Virus record (IMG/VR): IMGVR_UViG_3300023174_000058
Span: 62,001 to 126,000 of that record
Reading direction: 5' to 3' (one strand)
Origin: a virus
DNA length: 64,000 nucleotides
This document shows positions 13,823 to 23,109 of this stretch, one piece after another; the stretch's first letter is position 1, and the number at the start of each line of letters is the position of its first letter. The notes below the pieces were generated by a model. It was not told where the DNA came from. It saw nothing but the letters and a program-made list of their open reading frames with translations, and searched no databases. Position numbers and translations under genes: made by a program.

Positions 13823-14831
13823 TTGTTCTTTTTTTAACAATAAAATTGATAATTTTAATTCTTTTTCCGTAGAACAAGAAGAGATAGTTCTTAAGAAAAT
13901 GATAAGTAAAGAAAAATTAGAATTTGAAATAAAAAAAGTTGAATATAAGTGTAAATTTATACAACATAAAAAATTTGATATATCTAAACCTTTAGCTATT
14001 ATTCCTATAAAAGATAATGTTAGCTTACTAGAGTTCACAATTAAAAATATTATAAACTATAAAATTTTAGATTCTTTAGATTTTATAGTTGTTGATGATC
14101 GATCCGATGAAGATATCTACTCTTTATGTAAACAAAATTCTATAAATTATCTTAGAGTAGATAATGATAAAGGTTTTAATTTTTCAATGCTAAACAATAT
14201 AGCAGCCAAATTAGCATATGAAAACGGATATGACACAATTGTTCTATGGAATAGCGATTTATGGGCTAATGACGAATCCACCATTCCAGAGCTAGTAAAG
14301 CTACACAAAGAAAACAACTCCACTATTAGCGGGACAAAATTATTATATCCAAATTTTTCTTGGGACGGTAAAGAAGTTTCTCATAACATAGAAACTATTT
14401 TCCCAAATAAAAAAAATAATTATAGAGGAACAATTCAATTCGGTGGTTCTGCATTTATTATTGCTAGTGTTTTTAATACTTATTTTCCAATCCATTCTTT
14501 TCGTTTTAAAGAAAAAGATTATTATAGAGCGAACGTTAACAAAATATGCGAATTCGTGACTGGTGCTTTCCAAATAATAAATTTAAAATGGTTTATAGAA
14601 TTAGGTGGGTTGAACCCAAGCTTATCAAAAAACTTTCAGGATGTAGACATCTGTCTAAAAGCTACAGAAGATAATAAAAAAGTTATGTATTTTGGAAAAG
14701 ATCTATTTTTGCTACATGATGAATCCGTTTTGTTATCTAAAAATAAAACCGACCAGCAATTTATTTCAGACAACGCTCTTTATTCTAGAATTTGGAATAA
14801 TCATCGTTTTTTAAAAATGATTGTAGAATAA
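13800..14831 (+). CDS. Glycosyltransferase, GT2-like (GT-A fold)
   Basis: 343 residues. The GT-A core starts near residue 60 (LAIIPIKDNVSLLEFTIKNI), and the nucleotide-binding acidic motifs are FIVVDDRSDED and IVLWNSDLWA (the DxD-like position reads NSD). LGGLNPSLSKNFQDVDICL is the ED-like region near the C-terminus. The first 60 residues form a Lys/Glu-rich extension of unknown role. It overlaps the previous gene by 23 bp. From here the base composition becomes markedly more AT-rich. Confidence 0.85.
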   Translation: MTQQSFYNCSFFNNKIDNFNSFSVEQEEIVLKKMISKEKLEFEIKKVEYKCKFIQHKKFDISKPLAIIPIKDNVSLLEFTIKNIINYKILDSLDFIVVDDRSDEDIYSLCKQNSINYLRVDNDKGFNFSMLNNIAAKLAYENGYDTIVLWNSDLWANDESTIPELVKLHKENNSTISGTKLLYPNFSWDGKEVSHNIETIFPNKKNNYRGTIQFGGSAFIIASVFNTYFPIHSFRFKEKDYYRANVNKICEFVTGAFQIINLKWFIELGGLNPSLSKNFQDVDICLKATEDNKKVMYFGKDLFLLHDESVLLSKNKTDQQFISDNALYSRIWNNHRFLKMIVE

Positions 14832-14832
14832 A

Positions 14833-15366
14833 ATGATTGAACCTATTTTAATAAAAACAAAAAAATTTTTTGATAATCGTGGAATTTTTTATGAAAGTTA
14901 TAAAAAAAGCCATCTAAAAGATGAATATGGCTTGGAAGTTGATTTCCTGCAAGACAATTATTCTATTTCTCATAAAAATGTAATAAGAGGCTTGCACTAT
15001 CAATGGGACAAACCAATGTCCAAACTTATAAAAGTTTCTTATGGTAAAATATTAGATGTAATTGTAGATATAAGAAAAAAATCTAATAATTTTGGCAAAG
15101 TTTATTATTATGAGCTAGATGAAGAAAACAATGATCAGCTCTTCGTACCAGAAGGGTTTGCTCATGGCTTTATTTGTTTAAGTGAAATAGCGCACGTTCA
15201 ATATAAATGCTCCTCCGAATATAATAAAAATGGTGAATCTGGTATTAATCCATTCGATAAAAATTTAAATATTGATTGGAAAATTGATACTATAAAGGCG
15301 ATTATATCTGATAAAGACAAAAATTCTAAATCATTAGAACAATATTTATTAGATCCAAAATTCTGA
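14833..15366 (+). CDS. rfbC: dTDP-4-dehydrorhamnose 3,5-epimerase (RmlC-like)
   Basis: 177 residues, the usual length. The cupin core has FFDNRGIFYE, VIRGLHYQ (the catalytic His lies in this stretch), LDVIVDIRKKS and LFVPEGFAHGF, all hallmarks of RmlC. The enzyme epimerises dTDP-4-keto-6-deoxyglucose at C3 and C5 on the way to dTDP-L-rhamnose; related 3- or 5-epimerases serve other sugars. It is followed by RmlB- and RmlD-type genes. Confidence 0.9.
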   Translation: MIEPILIKTKKFFDNRGIFYESYKKSHLKDEYGLEVDFLQDNYSISHKNVIRGLHYQWDKPMSKLIKVSYGKILDVIVDIRKKSNNFGKVYYYELDEENNDQLFVPEGFAHGFICLSEIAHVQYKCSSEYNKNGESGINPFDKNLNIDWKIDTIKAIISDKDKNSKSLEQYLLDPKF

Positions 15367-15373
15367 GGAAAAA

Positions 15374-16273
15374 ATGAAAATTTTAGTAACTGGCGGAAGA
15401 GGTTTCATAGGAAGTCATTTTGTTGAAGAGTCTCTTAAAAAGGGTTGGTCTATTATTGACATAGACAAATTAACATACGCTTCAAGTAAAAACCTACCTT
15501 GGGATAATAATAAAAATTATACATTTATTAAAGCAGACATAAGCGAAATTGATCATTTGCCATCGTGTGATGTAATTGTTAATTTCGCGGCAGAAAGTCA
15601 TGTAGATAATTCAATTAAAAGTTCTGAAATATTTGTTAAAAGTAATATTTTGGGAGTTCACAATCTTCTTGAATTAATAAGAGGTAAGCCTTCTTATGAT
15701 CGACCATTGTTTTTTCATATAAGTACAGACGAAGTTTATGGGGATAGAATAGAAGGTAAATTCACTGAAGAAGACAAATTAAAACCAAGTAATCCGTATT
15801 CATCTACAAAAGCTGCTGCTGAAATGTTAGTTATGTCATATCATAGGACTTACGGAATTGATTATCTAATAACGCGTAGTAGCAATAATTATGGAGAAAG
15901 ACAATTCGAAGAAAAACTTATTCCAAAATGTATCCAATGTATTAGTGATGAAAAACAAATACCAATTCATGGCGATGGAAGCTATGTTAGAGATTGGACT
16001 TACGTAAAAGATAATGTCGCAGCTATAATATTGCTAATAGAGAAGAAAATCAAAAATGATATCCTTAATATAGCAGCAGAAAATTATTTAACTAATTTAC
16101 AAGTCGCAAAACAAGTATTAGAGTGGCACGGTAAAGATGAAAGTTCTATTAAATTTGTAGAAAATCGCTGGGGTCAAGACTTGAGATATGCTGTTTCAAG
16201 TGAAAAAATAAGAAAATTAACTGGCTGGTCCCCAAAATATGATCAAGGGTTATACAAGTTTAAAACAAGCTAA
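15374..16273 (+). CDS. rfbB: dTDP-glucose 4,6-dehydratase (RmlB-like)
   Basis: 299 residues, about 30-50 shorter than typical RmlB. TGGRGFIGSHF at 6-16 binds NAD, HISTDEVYG carries the catalytic Thr-Asp-Glu, and YSSTK is the YxxxK motif. SSNNYGERQ and VRDWTYVKDN complete the family pattern. It makes dTDP-4-keto-6-deoxyglucose from dTDP-glucose. RmlA, which makes dTDP-glucose, is not in the window, so the substrate must come from the host or from elsewhere in the genome. Confidence 0.92.
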   Translation: MKILVTGGRGFIGSHFVEESLKKGWSIIDIDKLTYASSKNLPWDNNKNYTFIKADISEIDHLPSCDVIVNFAAESHVDNSIKSSEIFVKSNILGVHNLLELIRGKPSYDRPLFFHISTDEVYGDRIEGKFTEEDKLKPSNPYSSTKAAAEMLVMSYHRTYGIDYLITRSSNNYGERQFEEKLIPKCIQCISDEKQIPIHGDGSYVRDWTYVKDNVAAIILLIEKKIKNDILNIAAENYLTNLQVAKQVLEWHGKDESSIKFVENRWGQDLRYAVSSEKIRKLTGWSPKYDQGLYKFKTS

Positions 16274-16293
16274 TATTTTTAAATTTAATAAAA

Positions 16294-16977
16294 ATGAAAA
16301 TTTTACTAACTGGCGGATCTGGAACTTTAGGTAAAGAATTGATTAAGTTATTGATTAAATCTGAACATACGGTTGAATATCCTTCTTCGTCTGAATTAGA
16401 TATCTCCGATTATAACTCTTGCTTAAGAGCAATTGATAAATACCAACCAGAATTAGTTATTAATTCAGCAGCTTATACTGATGTCAAAGCAAGCGAAAAT
16501 AATCTTAGCAAAATAATTAAAATTAACGTTATTGGAACTTGTAATATTGTTTTGGCTTGTGAAATAAAAAACATAAGACTAGTTCATATCTCCACAGACC
16601 ATGTATTTGATGGCGAAAAAGGCAATTATAAAGTAGATGATCCAATAAATCCAATTACTAAATACGCCAAAAGTAAAGGTTCAGCCGAGTTGTGCGCTCG
16701 TATGTACAATAATGCTTTAATAATAAGAACTTCTTTTTTTACTCACTCATTTCCTTATGAAAAAGCGTTTGTTGATCAGTGGTCTTCTAAAGATTACGTT
16801 GATATTATAGCACCTAAAGTATTAGAAGCGGCTTTGTCTAATAAATTAGGAATCGTGCATTGTGTTAGTAAACGTAGAACTTTATTAGATATAGCAAGAG
16901 ATCGAAAACCAGAGGTTCAAGCAATTAGCAGAAACGATATAAACTTTCCTACTCCAAAGGACACAAGTTTAATATGA
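16294..16977 (+). CDS. rfbD: dTDP-4-dehydrorhamnose reductase-like SDR (RmlD-like), short
   Basis: 227 residues; RmlD is usually about 290. TGGSGTLGKEL binds the cofactor, NSAAYTDV and HISTDHVFDG are RmlD-type, and YAKSKGSAE contains the YxxxK catalytic pair. The middle of the substrate domain and the C-terminal helices look shortened, and the protein ends soon after FPTPKDTSL. It may be a compact reductase of dTDP-4-keto-rhamnose or of GDP-4-keto-6-deoxymannose from Gmd. No strong Shine-Dalgarno is seen. Confidence 0.8.
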   Translation: MKILLTGGSGTLGKELIKLLIKSEHTVEYPSSSELDISDYNSCLRAIDKYQPELVINSAAYTDVKASENNLSKIIKINVIGTCNIVLACEIKNIRLVHISTDHVFDGEKGNYKVDDPINPITKYAKSKGSAELCARMYNNALIIRTSFFTHSFPYEKAFVDQWSSKDYVDIIAPKVLEAALSNKLGIVHCVSKRRTLLDIARDRKPEVQAISRNDINFPTPKDTSLI

Positions 16978-17750
16978 AATATTATCTTACTATTTTTACT
17001 ATGTTTAAGAACGAAAAAAGGTATCTTAAAGAGTGGATTGATTTTCATTTACTTGTTGGTTTTGAACATATCTACTTGTGCGATGATTGCAGCACCGATA
17101 GTCCGTTTGAGATTCTAAAGCCTTATATAGATAGAAAATTAATAACATATTTTACTTGGAAAGATGAGCCAAAACCATCATTTTCATCAAGAAATTATTT
17201 TGTAGATACATTTAAAAACGAAACTTATTGGACTGCTTTTATAGACATTGATGAATTCTTATTTTGTTCTAACAAAGAAGATAAATTATCAGAAAAATTA
17301 AAAGAATATGAAGAATTTTCTGGATTGGGTATTAACAGTTACAGTTTTGGCAACAGTGGATTAAAAAAGTATGACGAAAGAATGGTTATTGAAAAATTCA
17401 TACATAGAAGCCCAGATGACCACCCAGAGAATACATATATAAAAACAATAAGTAAGCCGATTACTATGGCTGAGTCTAACAATCCTCATTATGCAAACTA
17501 TATTAGTGGATATGCTGTTAATGAAAACAAAGAAAAAATTAATGGATCAAATTGTTTAAACAAAAATAAAATTTTTAGAATTAATCATTATTCAAATAAA
17601 TCAGAGGAAGAATATTATAACTTTAAATTTAAACCAAATGAAGGTAGACTTCCTGTTGCAAAAAAAAATTATGATAAGTACAACAGCGAATGTATAGTTG
17701 AAGATAGATTAATACAAAGATATTTAAAGGATCTAAGTAATGCTAATTAA
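16974..17750 (+). CDS. Glycosyltransferase, GT92/Glyco_tranf_2_4-like
   Basis: 258 residues, starting in an ATGA overlap. FTMFKNEKRYLKEWIDFH and HIYLCDDCSTD near the N-terminus, then FIDIDEFLF, are the signature of GT92/DUF23-like and Glyco_tranf_2_4 families, with DID as the metal-binding DxD. C-terminal KIFRINHYSNKSEEEYY is also typical. The sugar transferred is unknown. Confidence 0.83.
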   Translation: MKYYLTIFTMFKNEKRYLKEWIDFHLLVGFEHIYLCDDCSTDSPFEILKPYIDRKLITYFTWKDEPKPSFSSRNYFVDTFKNETYWTAFIDIDEFLFCSNKEDKLSEKLKEYEEFSGLGINSYSFGNSGLKKYDERMVIEKFIHRSPDDHPENTYIKTISKPITMAESNNPHYANYISGYAVNENKEKINGSNCLNKNKIFRINHYSNKSEEEYYNFKFKPNEGRLPVAKKNYDKYNSECIVEDRLIQRYLKDLSNAN

Positions 17751-18768
17751 TTATGTAAAAAATAAAAAACCAAATTATGAAAATATACAAAAAATATTAT
17801 CTATTTCACAAGAAAAAAATCATTTTACAAATAATGGACCAGCAAAAATAAAGCTAGAAAAATTTTTGCATTCATTCCTTAAAATTGATACAAATAAAAA
17901 AATTTTATGTGTAGCTAATGGAACATTAGCTTTGCATGCTATAAATTTTTATTTTAAAATTAAATATGGAAAATTTAAGTGGCTAACTCCTGCATATACT
18001 TTTCCTTCAAGCGTTATAGGAGGGATGGAAACAAAAATTTTAGATATTAACTTGAATGATTATTCTTTCGCAAAAGAGGAAGTAGAAAAAGAAAAAGATT
18101 ATGATGGTTTAATAATAACAAACTTGTTCGGAACATACCCAGATATTGATTATTGGGAATCGTTTTGCAAAGAAAATAATAAAATTTTAATTTTAGATAA
18201 TGCAAGTTCTCCACTTAGTTCATATAAAGGAAAAAATATTTCAAATTATGGTAATTTTTCTTTTGGTAGTTTGCATCATACAAAAGTAATAGGATTCGGG
18301 GAAGGCGGATTCATTGTATGTCCAGAAGAAGATTATGAATTACTCAGTTCTATTGTTACATTTGGCTTTAAAGGTAATAGAATTTATAATGAAAATTCAT
18401 CAAATTATAAAATGTCCGATGTACAAGCTGCTTTCATTTTAGATCATTTAATGAATTTTAATTTAGAAAAATATGTAAAAACACAAAAAATTTTTTTAAA
18501 TGAATTAAACATTGATGGTGCCGAAATTTTTAACAAAAAAGAAGGCGTTGTATATGGAAATTTACCAATTATTTTTAAAAAACCAACAGACAATCTTTTA
18601 TTTAAAGATTTAGGCATAGATGCTTATAAGTATTATTTACCATTAAAGCAATTAAAAAATTCTGTTTATTTATATGAAAGAATGGTAAATTTTCCACTAA
18701 ATGAAAATCTAGAAGAAGAAGAGATTGAATTAATAATTAACAACATCAAAAGGCAAGCAAAAAAATGA
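17740..18768 (+). CDS. DegT/DnrJ/EryC1/StrS-type sugar aminotransferase
   Basis: 342 residues of a PLP-dependent fold-type I enzyme. VANGTLALHA at 58-67 binds phosphate, Asp153 in ILILDNASS contacts the pyridine nitrogen, and Lys182 in HHTKVIGFGEGGF is the PLP lysine. The family transaminates nucleotide-linked keto-sugars, commonly the product of RmlB. With RmlB and an acyltransferase in the same operon, formation of an N-acylated dideoxy amino sugar is likely. Confidence 0.88.
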   Translation: MLINYVKNKKPNYENIQKILSISQEKNHFTNNGPAKIKLEKFLHSFLKIDTNKKILCVANGTLALHAINFYFKIKYGKFKWLTPAYTFPSSVIGGMETKILDINLNDYSFAKEEVEKEKDYDGLIITNLFGTYPDIDYWESFCKENNKILILDNASSPLSSYKGKNISNYGNFSFGSLHHTKVIGFGEGGFIVCPEEDYELLSSIVTFGFKGNRIYNENSSNYKMSDVQAAFILDHLMNFNLEKYVKTQKIFLNELNIDGAEIFNKKEGVVYGNLPIIFKKPTDNLLFKDLGIDAYKYYLPLKQLKNSVYLYERMVNFPLNENLEEEEIELIINNIKRQAKK

Positions 18769-19430
18769 AACTAGCAATTATGCAACCCTATATATTTCCA
18801 TATATAGGGTATTTTCATTTGATAGATAGTGTAGATACGTTTATATTTTACGATGATGTAAATTTTATAAATTCTGGATGGGTCAATAGAAATAAAATAT
18901 TAGTAAACAATAAAGAATTTTTATTTACTATTCCAACAGACTGGTCGCAAAATAAAAAAATAAACGAGGTATTTGTTACGGGAGAATACGCAAAGTGGAA
19001 GAAGAAATTTTTTAGTACTGTTAAACATTCCTATGGAAAAGAAAAATATTATAAGGATGGCGTAACTATTATAGAACAGACCTTTGAACAATCCCAGAGT
19101 CTAAATCAAATATGTAAATCTTCAATTAAAAACGTTTTAGATTATCTAGAAATTGAAAAAAATATTATTGATTCTTCTGCCATATTTAATAATGAAAATT
19201 TAAAATCTGAAATTAGAATAAAAGATATATGTAAAAAAAACAAAACTAGCACGTATATCAATACATCTGGTGGTAAGGCTTTGTATTCTAAAGAAGATTT
19301 TGCTAATGATTATATAGAACTTTATTTTGTAAAGAGCAAAGAAAATTTAAATTTTTTGTCAATAATAGATACAATAATGAAGTACGGAAAAGAAACAAAA
19401 AAATTTATAAAAGAATACGAGTTAGAATGA
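18765..19430 (+). CDS. WbqC-like family protein
   Basis: 221 residues starting in an ATGA overlap. The N-terminus MQPYIFPYIGYFHLI, FIFYDDVNFINSGW and NRNKIL are the WbqC family signature. WbqC-like genes occur in O-antigen and amino-sugar loci, and a role in N-acylation of amino sugars has been considered, but the biochemistry is poorly defined. Its place after the aminotransferase agrees with that. Confidence 0.85.
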   Translation: MKLAIMQPYIFPYIGYFHLIDSVDTFIFYDDVNFINSGWVNRNKILVNNKEFLFTIPTDWSQNKKINEVFVTGEYAKWKKKFFSTVKHSYGKEKYYKDGVTIIEQTFEQSQSLNQICKSSIKNVLDYLEIEKNIIDSSAIFNNENLKSEIRIKDICKKNKTSTYINTSGGKALYSKEDFANDYIELYFVKSKENLNFLSIIDTIMKYGKETKKFIKEYELE

Positions 19431-20050
19431 TGCATTCACCAGAATCCCTAAAAGATCATTATGAAGAATGCTTTATAAAGCACGGGGACAATTATCTTGG
19501 CGCAGATTGGACTAAAGAAAAGGATCTTTATACAAGATATGATGTTATGCTTTCCATAATAGATAAAAGCATTAGCGAAAAAAAAGTTTTAGATTTTGGT
19601 TGTGGAACAGGAATGCTATACAATTATATTTTATCTAAGGACATAAATTATATAAATTATAGCGGAATTGACATAAATGATATATTAATAGAAAAAGCTA
19701 AAACAAAGTTTAAAAATATAAATTTTAAAACATCAGATATCTTTAAAAACCCAGAGTCGCTAGAGCAATACGATTATATTATCTGTAATGGTGTATTTAC
19801 CGAAAAGATAAATTTAACACATGAACAAATGTTCAATTTTTTTTCAAGTGTTTTAAACGTTCTCTTTAAAAAAACTAATATTGGTATTTCTTTTAATTTA
19901 ATGTCAAAACACGTTGATTACGAAAGAGAAGATCTATTTCATGTGAGCCATGATGAATTGGCAAGTTTTTTAACTAAAAATTTATCAAGAAATTATATTA
20001 TAAGAAATGATTATGGCTTATATGAATATACTACATATTTGTATAAATAA
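19427..20050 (+). CDS. SAM-dependent methyltransferase (class I)
   Basis: 207 residues with motif I VLDFGCGTGMLYNY at about 44-57, motif II acidic residue in YSGIDIND, and motif IV-like YDYIICNGVF. It is a Rossmann-fold methyltransferase without an added domain. In this setting a sugar O-methylation or modification of an acyl group is possible; DNA or protein targets are not excluded. Confidence 0.83.
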   Translation: MMHSPESLKDHYEECFIKHGDNYLGADWTKEKDLYTRYDVMLSIIDKSISEKKVLDFGCGTGMLYNYILSKDINYINYSGIDINDILIEKAKTKFKNINFKTSDIFKNPESLEQYDYIICNGVFTEKINLTHEQMFNFFSSVLNVLFKKTNIGISFNLMSKHVDYEREDLFHVSHDELASFLTKNLSRNYIIRNDYGLYEYTTYLYK

Positions 20051-20059
20051 TGGATAAAA

Positions 20060-20713
20060 ATGAATAAATTAATTATATTTGGCGATAAAGATTTAGCTGA
20101 GTTGGCTAATTTTTATATAAATAATGAAAAAAAATACGAAATAGAGTGCTTTACGGTACACAAAAGCTTTCTTACAAAAGAAACCTTCTGCGATAAACCG
20201 GTGATACCTTTTGAAGATATAGAAAAAAAATATTCTCCAAATGAGTATAAAATATTTGCACCAATGACAGGTGTAAGGATGAATGGCATTAGAACAAATA
20301 TTTATCAAGAAGCAAAGAATAAAGGGTATAAATTTATTTCTTATATAAGCCCGAAATGTACTAATTTTGCTTCTAAAATTGGAGAAAATTGTTTTATTTT
20401 AGAAGATAATACTCTACAACCATTTGTAGAAATAGGTAACAATGTTGTAATGTGGAGCGGTAATCATATAGGGCATCATAGCGTGATAAGAGACAATGCA
20501 TTCTTTACATCTCATGTTGTATTGTCCGGTCACTGCGACGTTGGAGAAAACTCTTGGTTTGGAGTCAACGCTACTATTAGAGATCAGATAAAAATAGGAA
20601 AATATTCTTTAATAGCTATGGGCAGTTTAGTGACAAAAAACACAGATGAAAATGGTTTCTACATGGGAAGCCCAGCTAAAAAACAAGAAAAAAAATCTAC
20701 AGAGGTTTATTGA
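20060..20713 (+). CDS. NeuD-like sugar O/N-acyltransferase
   Basis: 217 residues. An N-terminal PglD/NeuD-type Rossmann module (LIIFGDKDLAELANFY) precedes a left-handed beta-helix of hexapeptide repeats (about 110-200, e.g. IGENCFILEDN, IGHHSVIRDNAFF, VGENSWFGVNATI). His at NHIGHH may be the general base. These enzymes acetylate UDP- or dTDP-amino sugars (PglD, VioB) or sialic acid (NeuD). The pairing with a DegT aminotransferase favours an N-acyl amino sugar. Confidence 0.86.
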   Translation: MNKLIIFGDKDLAELANFYINNEKKYEIECFTVHKSFLTKETFCDKPVIPFEDIEKKYSPNEYKIFAPMTGVRMNGIRTNIYQEAKNKGYKFISYISPKCTNFASKIGENCFILEDNTLQPFVEIGNNVVMWSGNHIGHHSVIRDNAFFTSHVVLSGHCDVGENSWFGVNATIRDQIKIGKYSLIAMGSLVTKNTDENGFYMGSPAKKQEKKSTEVY

Positions 20714-21612
20714 TGTGGGAAAAGAAGGGCAATATTTTTAGTAAACATTGGGCACAATTACCAGTTGTAGATACCTCTTATGAAAATTTTTGGAGAATAT
20801 TTTATTCTCAAAGAATAGAAAACAAAAGTTATCCTATGTTTGTTGATATAAAAAAAGATAATCCAGTAGAAATTATAAATGAAAGTCAATTACCTATAGT
20901 AACTTTAGGAGAATTAGGAACTTTTGATCAAGCAGGTGTAATGCCTACGGAAATAGTAAGTTTTAATGATAAAAAATATCTTTATTATATTGGTTGGAGC
21001 AATAGAAAAGATGTTCCATATTTTAATACGATAGGGCTGGCAATAAGTGAAGATAACGGTAACACTTTTAAAAAATTTTCTACTGGGCCTGTTTTTGGGT
21101 GCTCTTATAAAGAGCCGGGATATACTGGCACTATAAAAATTTTAATAGAAAAAAATATATGGAAAGCGTGGTATTTATCATGCCGAAAATGGCAAGAAAT
21201 AAATGGTATTGTAGAACCTTTTTATGATATAAAATATGCAGAATCTACAAATGGAATAGATTGGGAACCTCATAATAAAACTTGTATTCATATGGATGAA
21301 GATTTTGCTGGGGTTTCACAAGCGTCTGTTTTAAAAATTGATAATAAATATCATATGTGGTTCTCAGCAAGAAAAAAAACTGATTATAGAACCAATCCTA
21401 ATAATAGCTACAGAATTTATAAAGCTATATCTCAGAACGGAATCGATTGGGAATATGATAAAACTCCTTCTCTGGATGTTTCTGAAACAGGTTGGGATTC
21501 TACTATGGTAGAGTATCCTTATGTAATTTTTGATAAACAAAGTTATTATATGTTTTATAATGGAAATGGGTTTGGCAAAGAAGGAATAGGATACGCAAAA
21601 ATAAAAAAATAA
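20713..21612 (+). CDS. Beta-propeller glycosidase-like protein (GH43/GH130-type fold)
   Basis: 299 residues from ATG 20713, in a TGATG overlap with the acyltransferase. Repeated blade-like units contain YLYYIGWSN, LAISEDNGNTF, KYAESTNGIDWEP, YHMWFSARK and YYMFYNGNGFG, as seen in five-bladed glycoside hydrolase propellers. Proteins of this type occur inside polysaccharide loci of bacteria and may act on sugars or as lectins. Catalytic acids are not certain, so hydrolase activity is unproven. Confidence 0.68.
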   Translation: MWEKKGNIFSKHWAQLPVVDTSYENFWRIFYSQRIENKSYPMFVDIKKDNPVEIINESQLPIVTLGELGTFDQAGVMPTEIVSFNDKKYLYYIGWSNRKDVPYFNTIGLAISEDNGNTFKKFSTGPVFGCSYKEPGYTGTIKILIEKNIWKAWYLSCRKWQEINGIVEPFYDIKYAESTNGIDWEPHNKTCIHMDEDFAGVSQASVLKIDNKYHMWFSARKKTDYRTNPNNSYRIYKAISQNGIDWEYDKTPSLDVSETGWDSTMVEYPYVIFDKQSYYMFYNGNGFGKEGIGYAKIKK

Positions 21613-21634
21613 TAATTTTTCTAAGCACAATAAA

Positions 21635-22381
21635 ATGAAAAAACAATTAAAAGAAGATGGTTATATATTATTAAAAAATTTTTTAGATTTATCTACTCTG
21701 AACGATCTTAAAAAAGAAGCGGAATTATTTTTTTTAAAACAATTTCAAAATCATATTTCAAAAAATATAAAAAAATTTGAAGAAAAATATATGTTTGAGT
21801 TGTTTGAAAAAAATTTTGAAACTTTTCAAAACTGCGGCAAACATATACAACATGGATCTATAAAACTACATTCTCTTGGAATTAATAATAAAATTTTAGA
21901 TATTTTAAAAGAATGTGGGCTAGAATATCCTGCAATAGCTACAAGACCAGTTCTTTTTTTTAATCACCAAAGATTAGCAAAAGATCAAGTATATTATAAA
22001 ACTCCACCTCACCAAGACTGGAACAGTATTAGAGGTTCTAATGATTGTATGATAGTTTGGATACCTTTAGTAGATGTAGATACAACTATGGGAGCATTAC
22101 GAATAGTACCAAAATCTCATACAAGTGGAAGTTTAATGTCTAATGTCGTTGGAGGTTTTGGAGCTGTTTCAAAATATTCTAAAGCAGACTTTATTAATGT
22201 TCCAATGAATAAAGGTGATATATTGATATTTTCTTCTTTTTTGGTGCACGAATCAGGGGAAATGAATACTGATAAAATACGTTGGTCTTGTAATTTTAGG
22301 TATAACAATATTAACGACGAAGATTTCATTAAAAGAAATTATGAATTTTCATATATTTATAAACCAAAAATTAAGGAATAA
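21635..22381 (+). CDS. Phytanoyl-CoA dioxygenase (PhyH)-family Fe(II)/2OG oxygenase
   Basis: 248 residues. The N-terminal KEDGYILLKNFL and the metal triad HxD at His126-Asp128 (PPHQDW) with distal His205 (FLVHESG) are the PhyH pattern; GALRIVPKSH is also typical. It should hydroxylate a small molecule using iron, oxygen and 2-oxoglutarate. In this operon an acyl group or sugar is a plausible substrate. Composition is very AT-rich. Confidence 0.85.
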   Translation: MKKQLKEDGYILLKNFLDLSTLNDLKKEAELFFLKQFQNHISKNIKKFEEKYMFELFEKNFETFQNCGKHIQHGSIKLHSLGINNKILDILKECGLEYPAIATRPVLFFNHQRLAKDQVYYKTPPHQDWNSIRGSNDCMIVWIPLVDVDTTMGALRIVPKSHTSGSLMSNVVGGFGAVSKYSKADFINVPMNKGDILIFSSFLVHESGEMNTDKIRWSCNFRYNNINDEDFIKRNYEFSYIYKPKIKE

Positions 22382-22383
22382 AA

Positions 22384-23109
22384 ATGAAAAAATTTGGGAT
22401 TGTTATTTGTACATATTATAGAAAAGATGGGTCTTCCTTTTTAAAAGTTTCAAGAGCAATAAAATCAATAGAAAATCAAACAAATAAAGAATGGAAAATT
22501 TTTCTTATTGGTGATCACTATGAAAATGAAGAAGAATTTAAAAAAATAACACAATTATTACCAGAAGAAAAAATTACAGCAATAAATTTGCCATTTGCGG
22601 CGGAAAGAGAATCTGGTTTATTTTCTGGTAATAGCTTGTGGTGTTCTGCTGGAGCTAATGCCTCTAATGCCGGAATTGAGCAAAGCGTAAAAGAAGAGTA
22701 TGATATTCATTGTCATCTGGACGATGATGACATTTGGCTACCAAATCATTTAGAGACTCTACAATTAGCTTACGATAATATGCCCGAGGCTGTATTTGTT
22801 TATACAAACGCTTTATACACCGATCGTGGCGGACACACTACAAGATACCCGGTTGAACAAGTTAGCAATGAAATATTTTATAATAATTTAATGCCAAGAC
22901 CAGAAAAGCTTATTCATTCAAGTGCATCTTGGAAGCTAAAAGTGTTCCCTTTTAGACACAGAAATACTATGGAGCAAGGAAGAATATTCCCCGGAGACGC
23001 AGATATGTGGGAGCGAATAAACTTGTTTTGTAGACAAAATAACCTAAAAACAATCTATGTACCAATTACAACAGTTGTAAAATTTGACGAAGCGAGCATT
23101 CTTAAATGA
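22384..23109 (+). CDS. Glycosyltransferase, GT2-like (GT-A fold)
   Basis: 241 residues. FGIVICTYYRK opens the GT-A fold and HCHLDDDDIWLPNHLE contains the metal-binding acidic motif of GT2 enzymes. A later FPGDADMWERI supplies the ED-like region. Codon and base usage return toward that of the phage core compared with the AT-rich genes just before. Donor and acceptor unknown. Confidence 0.86.
   Translation: MKKFGIVICTYYRKDGSSFLKVSRAIKSIENQTNKEWKIFLIGDHYENEEEFKKITQLLPEEKITAINLPFAAERESGLFSGNSLWCSAGANASNAGIEQSVKEEYDIHCHLDDDDIWLPNHLETLQLAYDNMPEAVFVYTNALYTDRGGHTTRYPVEQVSNEIFYNNLMPRPEKLIHSSASWKLKVFPFRHRNTMEQGRIFPGDADMWERINLFCRQNNLKTIYVPITTVVKFDEASILK

Noticed and set aside
10379-20049. T4 late promoter TATAAATA at 10379 and 20042
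   Set aside because: Both lie inside coding sequence of AT-rich genes (one spans a stop codon) with no pattern among neighbours, so chance is likely.
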